Part shown: positions 1 through 7,268 of the stretch, in pieces
Numbering within the stretch: the stretch's first letter is position 1
Layout: every line of letters begins with the position of its first letter
DNA from: Chloroflexota bacterium
Lineage (GTDB): Bacteria; Chloroflexota; Dehalococcoidia; SM23-28-2; RBG-16-64-32
Direction of reading: 5' to 3'
NCBI GenBank assembly: GCA_022565075.1
Contig: JADFKG010000049.1
Coordinates: 1-12,190, forward strand
DNA length: 12,190 nucleotides
The notes under the pieces: generated by a model
What the model saw: the letters and a program-made list of their open reading frames with translations, nothing else
Database searches by the model: none
Told to the model about the DNA's origin: nothing
Translations under genes and position numbers: made by a program

Positions 1-211
1 GGACGTGGCTGGGGCAATCGTCGGGCGACTCCCACGTCGTGATCTGCGCGAAGGCGCCGGGATCGTCGGTGCTCCAGAGGTACTCGACAGAGACGAAGCC
101 GGCCTCGCCATCGAGCACGGCCTTGAGCTTCGGCAGGACGGCCTCGAGCGCCGACCGCCATTGGGAGCGGTCGGTGATCCGGGTCTTGCGGGTTAGTATC
201 GAGACGACCAT
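1..211 (-). CDS. Partial ABM-like (dimeric alpha/beta-barrel) protein, C-terminus off the left edge
   Basis: An open minus-strand frame runs from an ATG at 209-211 to the window edge without a stop (70 residues visible). It reads as a short beta strand (MVVSILTRK), an amphipathic helix (SQWRSALEAVLPKLKAVL), a second strand (GFVSVEYLWS) and a third (AFAQITTWES). This is the ferredoxin-like order of antibiotic-biosynthesis-monooxygenase or stress-response dimeric barrel proteins, usually about 95-110 residues. Members are diverse (small monooxygenases, haem-degrading enzymes, proteins of unknown role), so the fold is suggested but no reaction is claimed. A second in-frame ATG lies two codons upstream (215-217). 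A GGAG sits 10 nt before the 211 start and 4 nt before the 217 start, so I favour 211. The gene diverges from yggS across about 120 bp. Plus-strand frames over this stretch look like shadows. Confidence 0.6.
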   Translation of the reverse strand, partial: MVVSILTRKTRITDRSQWRSALEAVLPKLKAVLDGEAGFVSVEYLWSTDDPGAFAQITTWESPDDCPSHV

Positions 212-317
212 GCGCATCGCGCTCCGATGCGCCGATTATGCCGGATGGACTACTGGCCGTGCCACATTCTCGCTGTACGCCGTAGGCGGCGGTCCATCTG
301 CTTCACGGCTCAGCCAG

Positions 318-323
318 TATACT
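318..323 (+). promoter_or_regulatory. -10 box for leaderless yggS transcription
   Basis: TATACT lies exactly 6 nt before the GTG start of yggS at 330, so transcription would begin at or next to the start codon. No Shine-Dalgarno sequence precedes the GTG, which fits a leaderless mRNA. No good -35 hexamer is visible. Confidence 0.5.
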
Positions 324-329
324 CGGCGT

Positions 330-998
330 GTGAACGGGGAGACGATAGCGGCGCGGCTGACGCAGGTGCGCGACCGCATCGCCGCCGCCTGCGAGCGCAG
401 CGACCGTTCGCCCGAAGAAGTGACGTTGATCGCCGTGAGCAAGGGGTTTGGCGCCGCTGCTGTTCGCGAAGCCGCAGCGGCCGGCCTGACGGACATCGGC
501 GAGAACCGCGTGCAGGAGGCGGCGGACAAGCGGCCCGGTCTGGACGACGTCAGCGGCGTCACCTGGCACATGATCGGCCACCTGCAGACGAACAAGGTGA
601 AGGGTGCGCTGGGCCTCTTTGATATAATTCACTCCGTAGACTCGCTCCGCCTTGCGGAAGCGATATCCAATCGGGCACTATCGGACGTGCCCGTTTTTCT
701 TGAAGTGAACGTTTCGCATGAACCCACGAAGACCGGCTTCACAATCGGCGAAGTCCCCGACGCTTACCGCGCCGCGCGGCTTCTGCGCCTCGACATCCGC
801 GGCCTGATGACGATCGCACCACTGACGGACCGCGACGAGGACGTCCGCCCGATCTTCCGCGACCTGCGCCAGACGGCGCACGGACTGGGCCTGGAGCAAC
901 TCTCGATGGGCATGACGAACGATTACGAGGTCGCCATCGAAGAGGGTGCGACACACGTTCGCATCGGACGGGCGATCTTCGGGGAGCGGCCGGCGTGA
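330..998 (+). CDS. yggS: YggS/PROSC family PLP-binding protein
   Basis: This is a pyridoxal-phosphate homeostasis protein. It binds PLP on a lysine in a TIM barrel, has no known catalytic turnover, and buffers free cofactor in the cytoplasm. From the GTG at 330 the protein is 222 residues, close to the family norm of about 230. The PLP lysine is K38 in LIAVSKG. Other landmarks are IGENRVQEA (56-64), WHMIGHLQTNK (79-89), the late MGMTNDYE motif and the closing HVRIGRAIFG. The frame stays open back to position 39, but that upstream part lacks family resemblance and lies opposite the divergent gene, so GTG 330 is preferred. The stop overlaps the proC start as GTGA (995-998), implying translational coupling. 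The yggS-proC-yggT order is a common bacterial neighbourhood. Confidence 0.93.
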   Translation: MNGETIAARLTQVRDRIAAACERSDRSPEEVTLIAVSKGFGAAAVREAAAAGLTDIGENRVQEAADKRPGLDDVSGVTWHMIGHLQTNKVKGALGLFDIIHSVDSLRLAEAISNRALSDVPVFLEVNVSHEPTKTGFTIGEVPDAYRAARLLRLDIRGLMTIAPLTDRDEDVRPIFRDLRQTAHGLGLEQLSMGMTNDYEVAIEEGATHVRIGRAIFGERPA

Positions 999-1795
999 AG
1001 CTGGCGTTCATCGGCGGCGGCACGATGGGCGAGGCGATCGTCGCCGGGGCGATCGCCAAGAACGTGGCCGACGCGGACGGCATCACCGTCTGCGACGTGG
1101 CGCCCGCCCGCCGCGAGCACATGTCGTCCAAGTATGGAGTGTCGGTGACGGATTCTGCCCCCGAGGCGGCCAGCGGCGCGGACGTCGTTGTGCTGGCCGT
1201 GAAGCCGCAGCAGTTCGCGGCCGCTGCCGGCGGACTCAAGGGATCACTGACGGCGGGCCAGACCATTATGTCGATCATGGCCGGCGTCCGGATCGAGACG
1301 ATCGCGGAAGTCACCGGCCACGCAGCGATCGTTCGCACGATGCCCAACACGCCGGCCACGATCGGCGAGGGGATGACGGTCTGGACGGCGACGGCAGCGG
1401 TCGCCGAACCGGCGCGGGAGTCTGTGCGCCGGCTACTGTCAGTGCTGGGCGAAGAGGCGGCTGTCGACGACGAGAAGTACATAGACATGGCGACCGCGGT
1501 CAGCGGCAGCGGCCCGGCCTACGTGTTCTTGCTCATCGAGGCGTTGGTGGACGCCGCGGTAGAGATCGGGCTCGAACGCGAGATGGCGACGCGAATGGTG
1601 CTGCAGACAGTGAAGGGGTCAGCGCGGTACGCTGAGGACAGCGGAGCCGACCCGGCAACGCTGCGAGAGCAAGTAACGTCAAGCGGCGGCACAACGGAGG
1701 CGGCGCTACGAGAGCTGGAGGACGCCGGCGTTCGGGCGGCGTTCGCCCGGGCGGTCGGCGCCGCGTACGAGCGGGCAAAGGAGTTGGGAGGCTAG
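995..1795 (+). CDS. proC: Pyrroline-5-carboxylate reductase
   Basis: Catalyses the last step of proline synthesis, the NAD(P)H-dependent reduction of 1-pyrroline-5-carboxylate to L-proline, in the cytoplasm. At 266 residues it has the usual family length. The N-terminal Rossmann fold carries the dinucleotide motif IGGGTMGEA (6-14). Then come VVVLAVKPQ (64-72), the conserved VRTMPNTPA (113-121) and SGSGPAY (170-176), which opens the helical dimerisation domain. The C-terminal P5CR signature is visible as QVTSSGGTTEAALREL (226-241). The start is GTG at 995, with GGGGAG (981-986) eight nt upstream, overlapping the yggS stop by four bases. The stop at 1793-1795 abuts the ATG of yggT directly, so the three genes are almost certainly co-transcribed and coupled. 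Confidence 0.97.
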   Translation: MKLAFIGGGTMGEAIVAGAIAKNVADADGITVCDVAPARREHMSSKYGVSVTDSAPEAASGADVVVLAVKPQQFAAAAGGLKGSLTAGQTIMSIMAGVRIETIAEVTGHAAIVRTMPNTPATIGEGMTVWTATAAVAEPARESVRRLLSVLGEEAAVDDEKYIDMATAVSGSGPAYVFLLIEALVDAAVEIGLEREMATRMVLQTVKGSARYAEDSGADPATLREQVTSSGGTTEAALRELEDAGVRAAFARAVGAAYERAKELGG

Positions 1796-2050
1796 ATGCA
1801 ACTAGTTGGGCTCTTCATCACGGTGGCCGCCTACGTGCTCTTGGTCGCGGTCATCATCCGCATCATCTTCTCGTGGACGAACTTCGATCCGGAAAATCCG
1901 ATCGCGCAAGTAATCCAGGAGATTACCGAACCGATCCTGGCGCCGATCCGCAGCGTGATGCCGCGGATCGGAATGTTCGACCTCGCACCGATGGCGGCCA
2001 GTTTTCTGCTGATCATCCTGGCGCGACTGGGCCAGAGCCTGATGGCTTGA
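1796..2050 (+). CDS. yggT: YggT family integral membrane protein
   Basis: An 84-residue membrane protein of the YggT (Ycf19-like) family. A first hydrophobic helix spans about residues 3-27. A conserved amphipathic stretch follows with TEPILAPIR (44-52) and MPRIG (55-59), then a second hydrophobic helix at about 64-80. This is the single-repeat form of a family that has two repeats in E. coli. The molecular role is not established; relatives have been linked to osmotic tolerance and, in cell-division-type gene clusters, to septum or thylakoid organisation. The start is ATG 1796, immediately after the proC stop, with GGGAGG (1785-1790) five nt upstream. It is probably the last gene of the yggS-proC-yggT operon, because a separate promoter region precedes recA. 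Confidence 0.93.
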   Translation: MQLVGLFITVAAYVLLVAVIIRIIFSWTNFDPENPIAQVIQEITEPILAPIRSVMPRIGMFDLAPMAASFLLIILARLGQSLMA

Positions 2051-2082
2051 CGCGTTATCGGTCTTCCACATCTTGGCGTATA

Positions 2083-2109
2083 GTGACATTGGCATAGCGC
2101 GCGTACACT
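2083..2109 (+). promoter_or_regulatory. Putative recA promoter
   Basis: GTGACA (2083-2088, five of six matches to TTGACA) is followed by a 15-bp spacer and TACACT (2104-2109, four of six matches to TATAAT). The spacer is short. Transcription would start near 2115, giving a leader of about 50 nt that contains the LexA box. An alternative -35, TTGGCA at 2089-2094, has no well-spaced -10. Confidence 0.45.
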
Positions 2110-2115
2110 GTACGC
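2101..2115. promoter_or_regulatory. 15-bp perfect palindrome over the recA -10
   Basis: GCGTACACTGTACGC has two perfect 7-bp arms (GCGTACA and TGTACGC) around a single central base. It covers the putative -10 hexamer of recA and does not resemble the LexA box downstream, so it could be the site of a second regulator. The binding protein is unknown. Confidence 0.45.
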
Positions 2116-2131
2116 AGTGGTAGCATTCCGT

Positions 2132-2145
2132 CGAACGCATGTTCC
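2132..2145. promoter_or_regulatory. LexA (DinR-type) SOS box of recA
   Basis: CGAACGCATGTTCC matches the Gram-positive LexA/DinR consensus CGAACRNRYGTTYC at every position. It lies between the putative transcription start and the Shine-Dalgarno sequence of recA, 19 nt before the ATG, where a bound repressor would block initiation or elongation. recA is a classic SOS gene. No lexA gene is in the window, so recognition by this organism's own LexA is inferred. Confidence 0.82.
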
Positions 2146-2153
2146 AGCCGAGT

Positions 2154-2160
2154 AGGAGAG
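2154..2160 (+). promoter_or_regulatory. Strong recA ribosome binding site
   Basis: AGGAGAG ends four nt before the ATG at 2165. It is one of the clearest Shine-Dalgarno sequences in the window and fixes the recA start. Confidence 0.8.
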
Positions 2161-2164
2161 AGCG

Positions 2165-3220
2165 ATGACCGCCAACGGAGCGAGCGATAACGGAACCAAG
2201 GAGAACCGCCTCCGCGCACTTGAAGTAGCGATCTCGAAGATCGAGAAGGACCACGGCCATGGCTCCATCATGCGCCTCGGCGAGGTCAGCGCAGCGATGG
2301 CGGTGGAGACGATCCCAACGGGGTCGCTCTCACTGGACATAGCGCTGGGCGCTGGCGGCATCCCCCGCGGGCGGATCACCGAGATCTTCGGCCCGGAGAT
2401 GGCCGGCAAGTCGACCGTCGCCATGCACATTATCGCCGAGGCGCAGAAGCTCGACGGCCTCACCGCCTACATCGACGTTGAGCACGCGATGGACCCGACG
2501 TTCGCACAGGTCATCGGCATCAACATCGACGACCTCCTCATCTCGCAGCCCGACACCGGCGAGCAGGCGCTCGAGATCTGCGAGGCGCTGGTCCGTTCGA
2601 ACGCCATCGATGTCGTCGTCATCGACTCGGTAGCCGCGCTTGTGCCGCGCGCCGAGATCGAGGGCGACATGGGCGACTCTCTGCCCGGGCTACAGGCGCG
2701 GCTGATGTCGCAGGCGTTGCGCAAGCTGACGGCGGCGATCTCCCGCTCGCGCACGAGCGTTATCTTCATTAACCAGCTGCGCGAGAAGATCGGCGTCGTC
2801 TTCGGTAACCCGGAGACGACCCCCGGCGGACGCGCGCTCAAGTTCTACAGTTCGGTACGCATCGACCTGCGGCGGATCGAGACCCTGAAGCGGAACGGGA
2901 CGGCGATCGGCAACCGGGTGCGGGCCAAGATCGTGAAGAACAAGATTGCGCCGCCGTTCCGCGTCGCCGAGTTCGACATCATCTTCTCGGGCCCGAAGAT
3001 CGGGATCAGCCGCGAGGGCGACATCCTCGACCTGGGGACCGAGGCGGAGATCGTCAAGAAGCAGGGCGCCTTCTACTCCTATAAGGACAACAAGATGGGC
3101 CAGGGCCGCGAGAACGCCAAGGACTTCCTGCGCACAAACCCGGAGATCGCCTCCGAGATCGAGGACATGATCCGGGCGCAGGGCCAGCCGGACGCCGTAG
3201 CCACCGGCACCAAGGAATAA
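2165..3220 (+). CDS. recA: Recombinase RecA
   Basis: ATP-dependent strand-exchange protein that forms filaments on single-stranded DNA, drives homologous recombination and triggers LexA self-cleavage. It is 351 residues long, typical for the family. Seen in order: an N-terminal polymerisation helix ([19 protein letters not shown], 18-36); P-loop GPEMAGKS (76-83); the catalytic glutamate E106 in [10 protein letters not shown]; Walker B VVVIDS (150-155); [10 protein letters not shown] (180-189); loop L2 from INQLREKIG through [13 protein letters not shown] (202-227); and a C-terminal domain ending in a short tail. The P-loop is unusual: most bacterial RecA proteins read GPESSGKT, so M79, A80 and S83 differ, although the general GxxxxGK[ST] pattern holds. 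recX follows after 15 nt, so the two are probably co-transcribed under the LexA-type box. Confidence 0.98.
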   Translation: MTANGASDNGTKENRLRALEVAISKIEKDHGHGSIMRLGEVSAAMAVETIPTGSLSLDIALGAGGIPRGRITEIFGPEMAGKSTVAMHIIAEAQKLDGLTAYIDVEHAMDPTFAQVIGINIDDLLISQPDTGEQALEICEALVRSNAIDVVVIDSVAALVPRAEIEGDMGDSLPGLQARLMSQALRKLTAAISRSRTSVIFINQLREKIGVVFGNPETTPGGRALKFYSSVRIDLRRIETLKRNGTAIGNRVRAKIVKNKIAPPFRVAEFDIIFSGPKIGISREGDILDLGTEAEIVKKQGAFYSYKDNKMGQGRENAKDFLRTNPEIASEIEDMIRAQGQPDAVATGTKE

Positions 3221-3235
3221 ACGCAACCGCAGCCG

Positions 3236-3868
3236 ATGCGCGTTACTGCGATCGAGCGGCCGCCGCGCAAGCGGCGCTATGACGTACGAATCGACGACGC
3301 CCGCGTCGTCCCGCTCTCCCGCGAGGTGCTGGCCGCGGCCAACCTGCGCGTCGGCCAGGAACTTGACGATTCGCGCGTCGCGGAGCTGGAAGCGGCCGAG
3401 GCACGCCACACGGCGATGACCGCGGCGCTGAGGCTTCTGTCGTACCGCCAGCGCAGCGAGCGCGAGATGTGGGACGCGCTGCGTTCGAGGCGCATCCCGG
3501 AAGCGATCGCCAGCGAGACGCTGGACCGCCTGCGGCAGCTGCGCCTGATCGACGACCAAGCGTTCGCCGAGGCCTGGACCGAGAGCCGCCAGCGCAACAG
3601 CCCGCGCGGCCGCCGAATGCTGCTGGCCGAACTGGCGCAGAAGGGTATCGAGCGCGAAGTGGCACAAGCGTCCGCAGCCGAGATCGACGAAGAGGCTGCC
3701 GCCCTGCGAGCCGGACGCAAGCGCTCGCGAACGTTTGGGGGCCTCGAGTTCCGCGAGTTCCGGCGCCGGCTGGGCAACTTCCTGGCCCGCAGGGGGTTCG
3801 GCTACGACGTCTGCGAGGCGACGATAAGGCAGCTCTGGGCCGAAGTTGGCGACTCCCACAGCCGATAG
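3236..3868 (+). CDS. recX: Regulatory protein RecX
   Basis: RecX binds in the groove of RecA filaments and limits recombinase and co-protease activity. The 210-residue protein shows the tandem three-helix repeats of the family after an N-terminal extension of about 60 residues. Landmarks are ALRLLSYRQRSEREM (64-78), LRLIDDQAFAEAW (102-114), SPRGRRMLLAELAQKG (122-137) and FLARRGFGYDV (182-192). Its position 15 nt downstream of recA is the classic arrangement and supports the call. There is no clear Shine-Dalgarno sequence before ATG 3236; read-through or coupling from recA may serve, which would keep RecX below RecA in amount. The first 20 or so residues are basic and less conserved, so the exact start is a little uncertain. 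Confidence 0.93.
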   Translation: MRVTAIERPPRKRRYDVRIDDARVVPLSREVLAAANLRVGQELDDSRVAELEAAEARHTAMTAALRLLSYRQRSEREMWDALRSRRIPEAIASETLDRLRQLRLIDDQAFAEAWTESRQRNSPRGRRMLLAELAQKGIEREVAQASAAEIDEEAAALRAGRKRSRTFGGLEFREFRRRLGNFLARRGFGYDVCEATIRQLWAEVGDSHSR

Positions 3869-3918
3869 CGGCCGTCTATAGCGCCTACGTCCGCCATTCA
3901 CGCCAGTGCCACCTTTTC

Positions 3919-3948
3919 TTGACACTTTTCGCTTGCTGAACCTATGAT
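3919..3948 (+). promoter_or_regulatory. Strong sigma70-type promoter of the rny operon
   Basis: A perfect -35 TTGACA (3919-3924), an 18-bp spacer and a near-perfect -10 TATGAT (3943-3948) lie just after recX. Transcription should begin near 3955, giving a leader of about 80 nt before rny. This is the best consensus promoter for a protein-coding gene in the window. Confidence 0.82.
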
Positions 3949-3956
3949 GAAAGATC

Positions 3957-4007
3957 AGAAGAGATGCTTCTGGCCCAGTCACACCATTTCTAATGCTTCT
4001 ACCATTT
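3957..4007 (+). other. Structured, repetitive 5' leader of rny
   Basis: Right at the predicted mRNA 5' end, AGAAG (3957-3961) and CTTCT (3967-3971) can form a 5-bp stem with a 5-nt loop. ATGCTTCT recurs at 3964-3971 and 3993-4000, and ACCATTT recurs at 3983-3989 and 4001-4007, so the second CTTCT could pair with AGAAG instead. The leader is markedly AT-richer than the neighbouring genes. Its function is unknown. Confidence 0.4.
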
Positions 4008-4033
4008 GTCCTTTTCACAGGAAGTGAGGCGAA

Positions 4034-5560
4034 ATGCCGGCCATTGCCCTTATCGTGGGGCTTGTCGGCGTTGCTATCGGTGTACTCGGCGCTCTCTTCG
4101 TTCAGCAGTACGTTCGTCGCAACCGCGTCGAAGCTGCAGAGCGCAGCGCCGCCCGCATCCTTAACGAAGCCGACAGGCGCCAGAAAGACCTACTACGCGA
4201 GGCCAAACAAGAGGCCGTCCAGACCCGCCGCGAGGCGGAATCAGAGATTCGTGAACGCCGCAATGAGCTTAAGGGTGGCGAGCGCCGCCTAAGCCAGAAG
4301 GAAGATACCCTCGAACGCAAGCTTGAGGGAACCGAACAGCGGCAACGCAATCTCCAGAAGAAGGAAGCTGCTCTGGAAGAGCAGGAGCAGGAGCTCGCCC
4401 AGCTTTCCGAAGAGCGCCGGGCGGAGCTCGAGAAGCTTTCCAACCTGACCGCCGCTGAGGCGCGCCAGACGCTCCTGGAGCAGGTCGAGCGCGAGATCCG
4501 AGACGAATCCAACCGCCTCCTGCGCGAGATCGAACAGGAGGTCAAGGCAGAGGCTGACACCCGCGCGCGGAAGATCATCGCGACGACGATGCAGCGCCTG
4601 ACAAGCGACGTAGTCTCTGACGCGACTGTGTCCATCGTGCCGCTGCCCTCCGAGGACATGAAGGGCCGCATCATCGGCCGGGACGGCCGCAACATCAGGG
4701 CGATTGAGCACGCCACTGGTGTCGACGTCATCATCGACGACACGCCGGACGCCGTTACGCTCTCCGGGTTCGATCCGATCCGGCGCGAAGTGGCACGAAT
4801 AGCGATGACGAAGCTGCTCAGCGACGGCCGCATCCACCCGGCACGCATCGAGGAGATGGTGGAGAAGGCGCGCAAAGAGGTCGATCACGCGATCAAGGAA
4901 GCCGGCGAAGACGCGATGGTCGAAGCTAGCTGCCCCGGCCTTCACCCGGAGATCGTGCGCACGCTCGGACGCCTGAAGTTCCGCTACAGCTACGGACAGA
5001 ACCAGCTCAACCACGCCATCGAGACGGCAAACCTGGCGGCGATGATCGCCCACGAACTGGGCGCCGACGTCGAAGTATCACGCCGCGGCGGCCTGCTGCA
5101 CGACCTCGGCAAGGCGATCTCGCACGAGGTCGAGGGCACGCACGCGCAGCTTGGCGCGGATCTGGCGAGGCGCCACAAGGTGCCGGACGCTGTTGTGCAC
5201 TGCATCGAAGCGCACCACGAAGAGGTGGAGCCCGGCAGCGTCGAGGCGATCATCACGATCATCGCCGACGCGATCAGCGGCAGCCGCCCCGGCGCCCGCC
5301 GCGAATCGGTGGAGCACTACCTGAAGCGGCTCGAAGCGCTGGAGGAAGTGGCCAACGCCTTCCCCGGTGTCGACAAGTCGTTCGCGATCCAGGCTGGCCG
5401 CGAGGTCCGTATCATCGTCAAGCCGGAAGAGGTGGACGATCTGGGAGCGCAGCGGATGGCCAAGGAGATCAGCAAGAGCATTCAGGAGAGCCTGGACTAC
5501 CCGGGCCAGGTGAAGGTCACCGTGATCCGGGAGCGCCGCTCAATCGAATACGCCAAGTAG
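4034..5560 (+). CDS. rny: Ribonuclease Y
   Basis: Membrane-anchored endoribonuclease that starts mRNA decay in bacteria lacking RNase E-type turnover. The 508-residue protein has the full architecture. There is an N-terminal transmembrane helix (about 3-23) and a long charged coiled coil (about 31-185). The KH RNA-binding domain carries the GxxG loop [10 protein letters not shown] (211-220). The HD domain carries the metal-binding HD pair H356-D357 in [10 protein letters not shown], with H327 in LNHAIETA and a further HH at 394-395. The C-terminal domain ends in RRSIEYAK, matching the family's conserved end. A GAGG lies a few nt before ATG 4034. Its own promoter is at 3919-3948. The YmdB-type gene follows after 53 nt, the standard rny-ymdB pairing. 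Confidence 0.98.
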   Translation: MPAIALIVGLVGVAIGVLGALFVQQYVRRNRVEAAERSAARILNEADRRQKDLLREAKQEAVQTRREAESEIRERRNELKGGERRLSQKEDTLERKLEGTEQRQRNLQKKEAALEEQEQELAQLSEERRAELEKLSNLTAAEARQTLLEQVEREIRDESNRLLREIEQEVKAEADTRARKIIATTMQRLTSDVVSDATVSIVPLPSEDMKGRIIGRDGRNIRAIEHATGVDVIIDDTPDAVTLSGFDPIRREVARIAMTKLLSDGRIHPARIEEMVEKARKEVDHAIKEAGEDAMVEASCPGLHPEIVRTLGRLKFRYSYGQNQLNHAIETANLAAMIAHELGADVEVSRRGGLLHDLGKAISHEVEGTHAQLGADLARRHKVPDAVVHCIEAHHEEVEPGSVEAIITIIADAISGSRPGARRESVEHYLKRLEALEEVANAFPGVDKSFAIQAGREVRIIVKPEEVDDLGAQRMAKEISKSIQESLDYPGQVKVTVIRERRSIEYAK

Positions 5561-5613
5561 GCGAATACGACAAGATAGAAAGGGACAACGGCCGGCTTTG
5601 CCCCGCTGAAGCC

Positions 5614-6393
5614 ATGGCGCTGAACATCCTTATCATAGGCGACATCGTCGGCAAACTCGGCCGGCGGACGGTGGCCTCGGTTCTCCCCGGCCTGCGCCAG
5701 ACCAGGTCCGTTGACCTGGTGATCGCCAACGGTGAGAACGCCGCCGGCGGACGGGGCATGACTCCGGCCACAATCGATGAGTTGCGCGACGCGGGCGTCG
5801 ACGTCTTCACTTCCGGAAACCACATCTGGGCCAAGCGCGAGATATATCCCGTGCTGGAGGACGAGTCGGCGCCGTTGATCCGCCCGCTCAACTACCCGCC
5901 GGGCGCCCCCGGCCGCGGCATCCACCGCGACGGTCACGTGGCCGTAGTCAACCTCATCGGGCGAACGTTCATGGGCGACAGCGTGGACTGCCCCTTCCGG
6001 GCCGCTGACGCCGCCCTGGAGCAGCTCGCCGACGCCTCCGTGATCATCGTCGATCTGCACGCTGAGGCGACGAGCGAGAAGATCGCGATGGGCCACTATC
6101 TGGACGGCCGCGTCAGCGCCGTCGTTGGGACGCACACACACGTACCGACGGCCGACGCGCGCGTGCTGCCGGGCGGAACGGCCTACGTGAGCGACCTGGG
6201 CATGGTCGGCGCAACGAACTCAGTTCTCGGAATGGAGTATAAGCCGGTGCTAGAACGCTTCCTGACGCAGCTCCCCAACCGCTGGGATCCCGTGAAGATC
6301 GGCCCGGCGACGTTCAACTCGGTCTTCGTCACGGTCGATGACAGCGGCCGGGCGACCGGGATCGAGCGAGTCGACTGCGAGGTGCCGGCGTGA
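5614..6393 (+). CDS. ymdB: YmdB family (TIGR00282) metallophosphoesterase
   Basis: Binuclear-metal phosphodiesterase. The B. subtilis homologue hydrolyses 2',3'-cyclic nucleotides and affects biofilm and motility gene expression. The 259-residue length is typical. Metal-ligand motifs are visible in order: IIGDIVG with D10, ANGENAAGG with N39 and E41, SGNHIWAK with N69 and H70, VDLHAEATSEK with H149, and GTHTHVPTAD with H174 and H176. The family-typical YVSDLGMVG (191-199) follows. ATG 5614 is chosen because the family N-terminus begins with this strand; its Shine-Dalgarno is weak. It is downstream of rny, in line with a role in handling cyclic-phosphate RNA ends, which is inference. Its stop overlaps the start of the PHP gene. 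Confidence 0.93.
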   Translation: MALNILIIGDIVGKLGRRTVASVLPGLRQTRSVDLVIANGENAAGGRGMTPATIDELRDAGVDVFTSGNHIWAKREIYPVLEDESAPLIRPLNYPPGAPGRGIHRDGHVAVVNLIGRTFMGDSVDCPFRAADAALEQLADASVIIVDLHAEATSEKIAMGHYLDGRVSAVVGTHTHVPTADARVLPGGTAYVSDLGMVGATNSVLGMEYKPVLERFLTQLPNRWDPVKIGPATFNSVFVTVDDSGRATGIERVDCEVPA

Positions 6394-7268
6394 CCAGCCT
6401 GGGCGACCTGCACTTGCACAGCACGATCTCCGATGGCCGCCTGAAGCCGGCGGATCTCGTGGACCTGGCCTATAAGAACGGCGTGCGCGTGATGGCGCTG
6501 ACGGACCACGACATCGTCGACGGCCTGCCCGCTGCGTTTGAGGCGGCCGAGAAGTACGACGACCTGACGCTGATCCCCGGGATCGAGATGAGCACCGACG
6601 TGCCGGGCAACGAGGTGCACATACTCGGGCACTTCATCGATTGGCAGAGCGAAGACTTCCGGGCCAAACTGGCGCACCTGCAGGACTCGCGGCTGGGCCG
6701 GGCGCGACGGATGGTGGAGCGCCTGGCCGAGCTGGGCAAGCCCATCGAATGGGAGCGCGTGCAGTCGTTCGCCGAAGGCGCCGTCGGCAGGCCGCACATC
6801 GCACTGGCTCTCATCGAAGCCGGCCACGTCGAATCGGTGAACGAGGCGTTCGATCAGTACCTCAGCCGCACGGGACCGGCTTACGTCGAGCGCGAGCGGC
6901 TGGAGCCGGAGGAAGTCGTCGCGACGATCCTCGGCGTCGGCGGCCTCGCCACGCTCGCTCATCCGCGGGAGCTGCACGCGGCCGGCAGCCTGGACGTGCT
7001 TCTGGAGCGGTTGAGAGCGGCGGGGCTGACCGGGATGGAGACGTACTACCAGGACTACGACGCCGGCGAGGTGGAGATGTTCCGGCAGATCTGCGAGCGC
7101 AACGAACTCTTGCCGCTGGGCGGAAGCGACTTCCACGGCATGGGCGGACCGAAACAGCGCGAGCCCGGCAACATCCCGCTGCCGATCGAGCCGGTGAACG
7201 ACCTGTTCCGGCTCGCGGAGGAGCGCGGGGCGGTCGAGCGAGCGCTGCTGAGGCACACCTATCGCTGA
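6390..7268 (+). CDS. PHP-domain phosphoesterase, RNase AM / nucleoside 3',5'-bisphosphate phosphatase type
   Basis: A 292-residue PHP protein of the TrpH/YciV class. Characterised relatives remove phosphate from nucleoside 3',5'-bisphosphates (pAp) and, in E. coli (RNase AM), trim 5'-monophosphorylated RNA. Metal ligands are visible: DLHLHS with H8 and H10, ALTDHD with H40 and D41, PGIEMST with E66, VHILGHF with H77 and H81, RPHIA, LAHPREL and the C-terminal GGSDFHG. The start is GTG 6390, overlapping the ymdB stop as GTGA, with GAGGTG (6379-6384) five nt upstream. Tight coupling to rny and ymdB supports a nucleotide or RNA-end-processing role over a histidinol-phosphatase role, though the exact substrate cannot be read from sequence. 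Length matches E. coli YciV (about 293). Confidence 0.85.
   Translation: MTSLGDLHLHSTISDGRLKPADLVDLAYKNGVRVMALTDHDIVDGLPAAFEAAEKYDDLTLIPGIEMSTDVPGNEVHILGHFIDWQSEDFRAKLAHLQDSRLGRARRMVERLAELGKPIEWERVQSFAEGAVGRPHIALALIEAGHVESVNEAFDQYLSRTGPAYVERERLEPEEVVATILGVGGLATLAHPRELHAAGSLDVLLERLRAAGLTGMETYYQDYDAGEVEMFRQICERNELLPLGGSDFHGMGGPKQREPGNIPLPIEPVNDLFRLAEERGAVERALLRHTYR

Noticed and set aside
39..329. N-terminal extension of yggS by about 97 codons
   Set aside because: The frame is open, but it covers the divergent ABM-like gene and the intergenic region, and the YggS family starts at the GTG at 330.
2690..4018. Long minus-strand open frame (442 codons) across recA, recX and the rny leader
   Set aside because: It lies antisense to two certain genes, has arginine/alanine/leucine-rich content typical of GC-rich shadow frames, and no domain.
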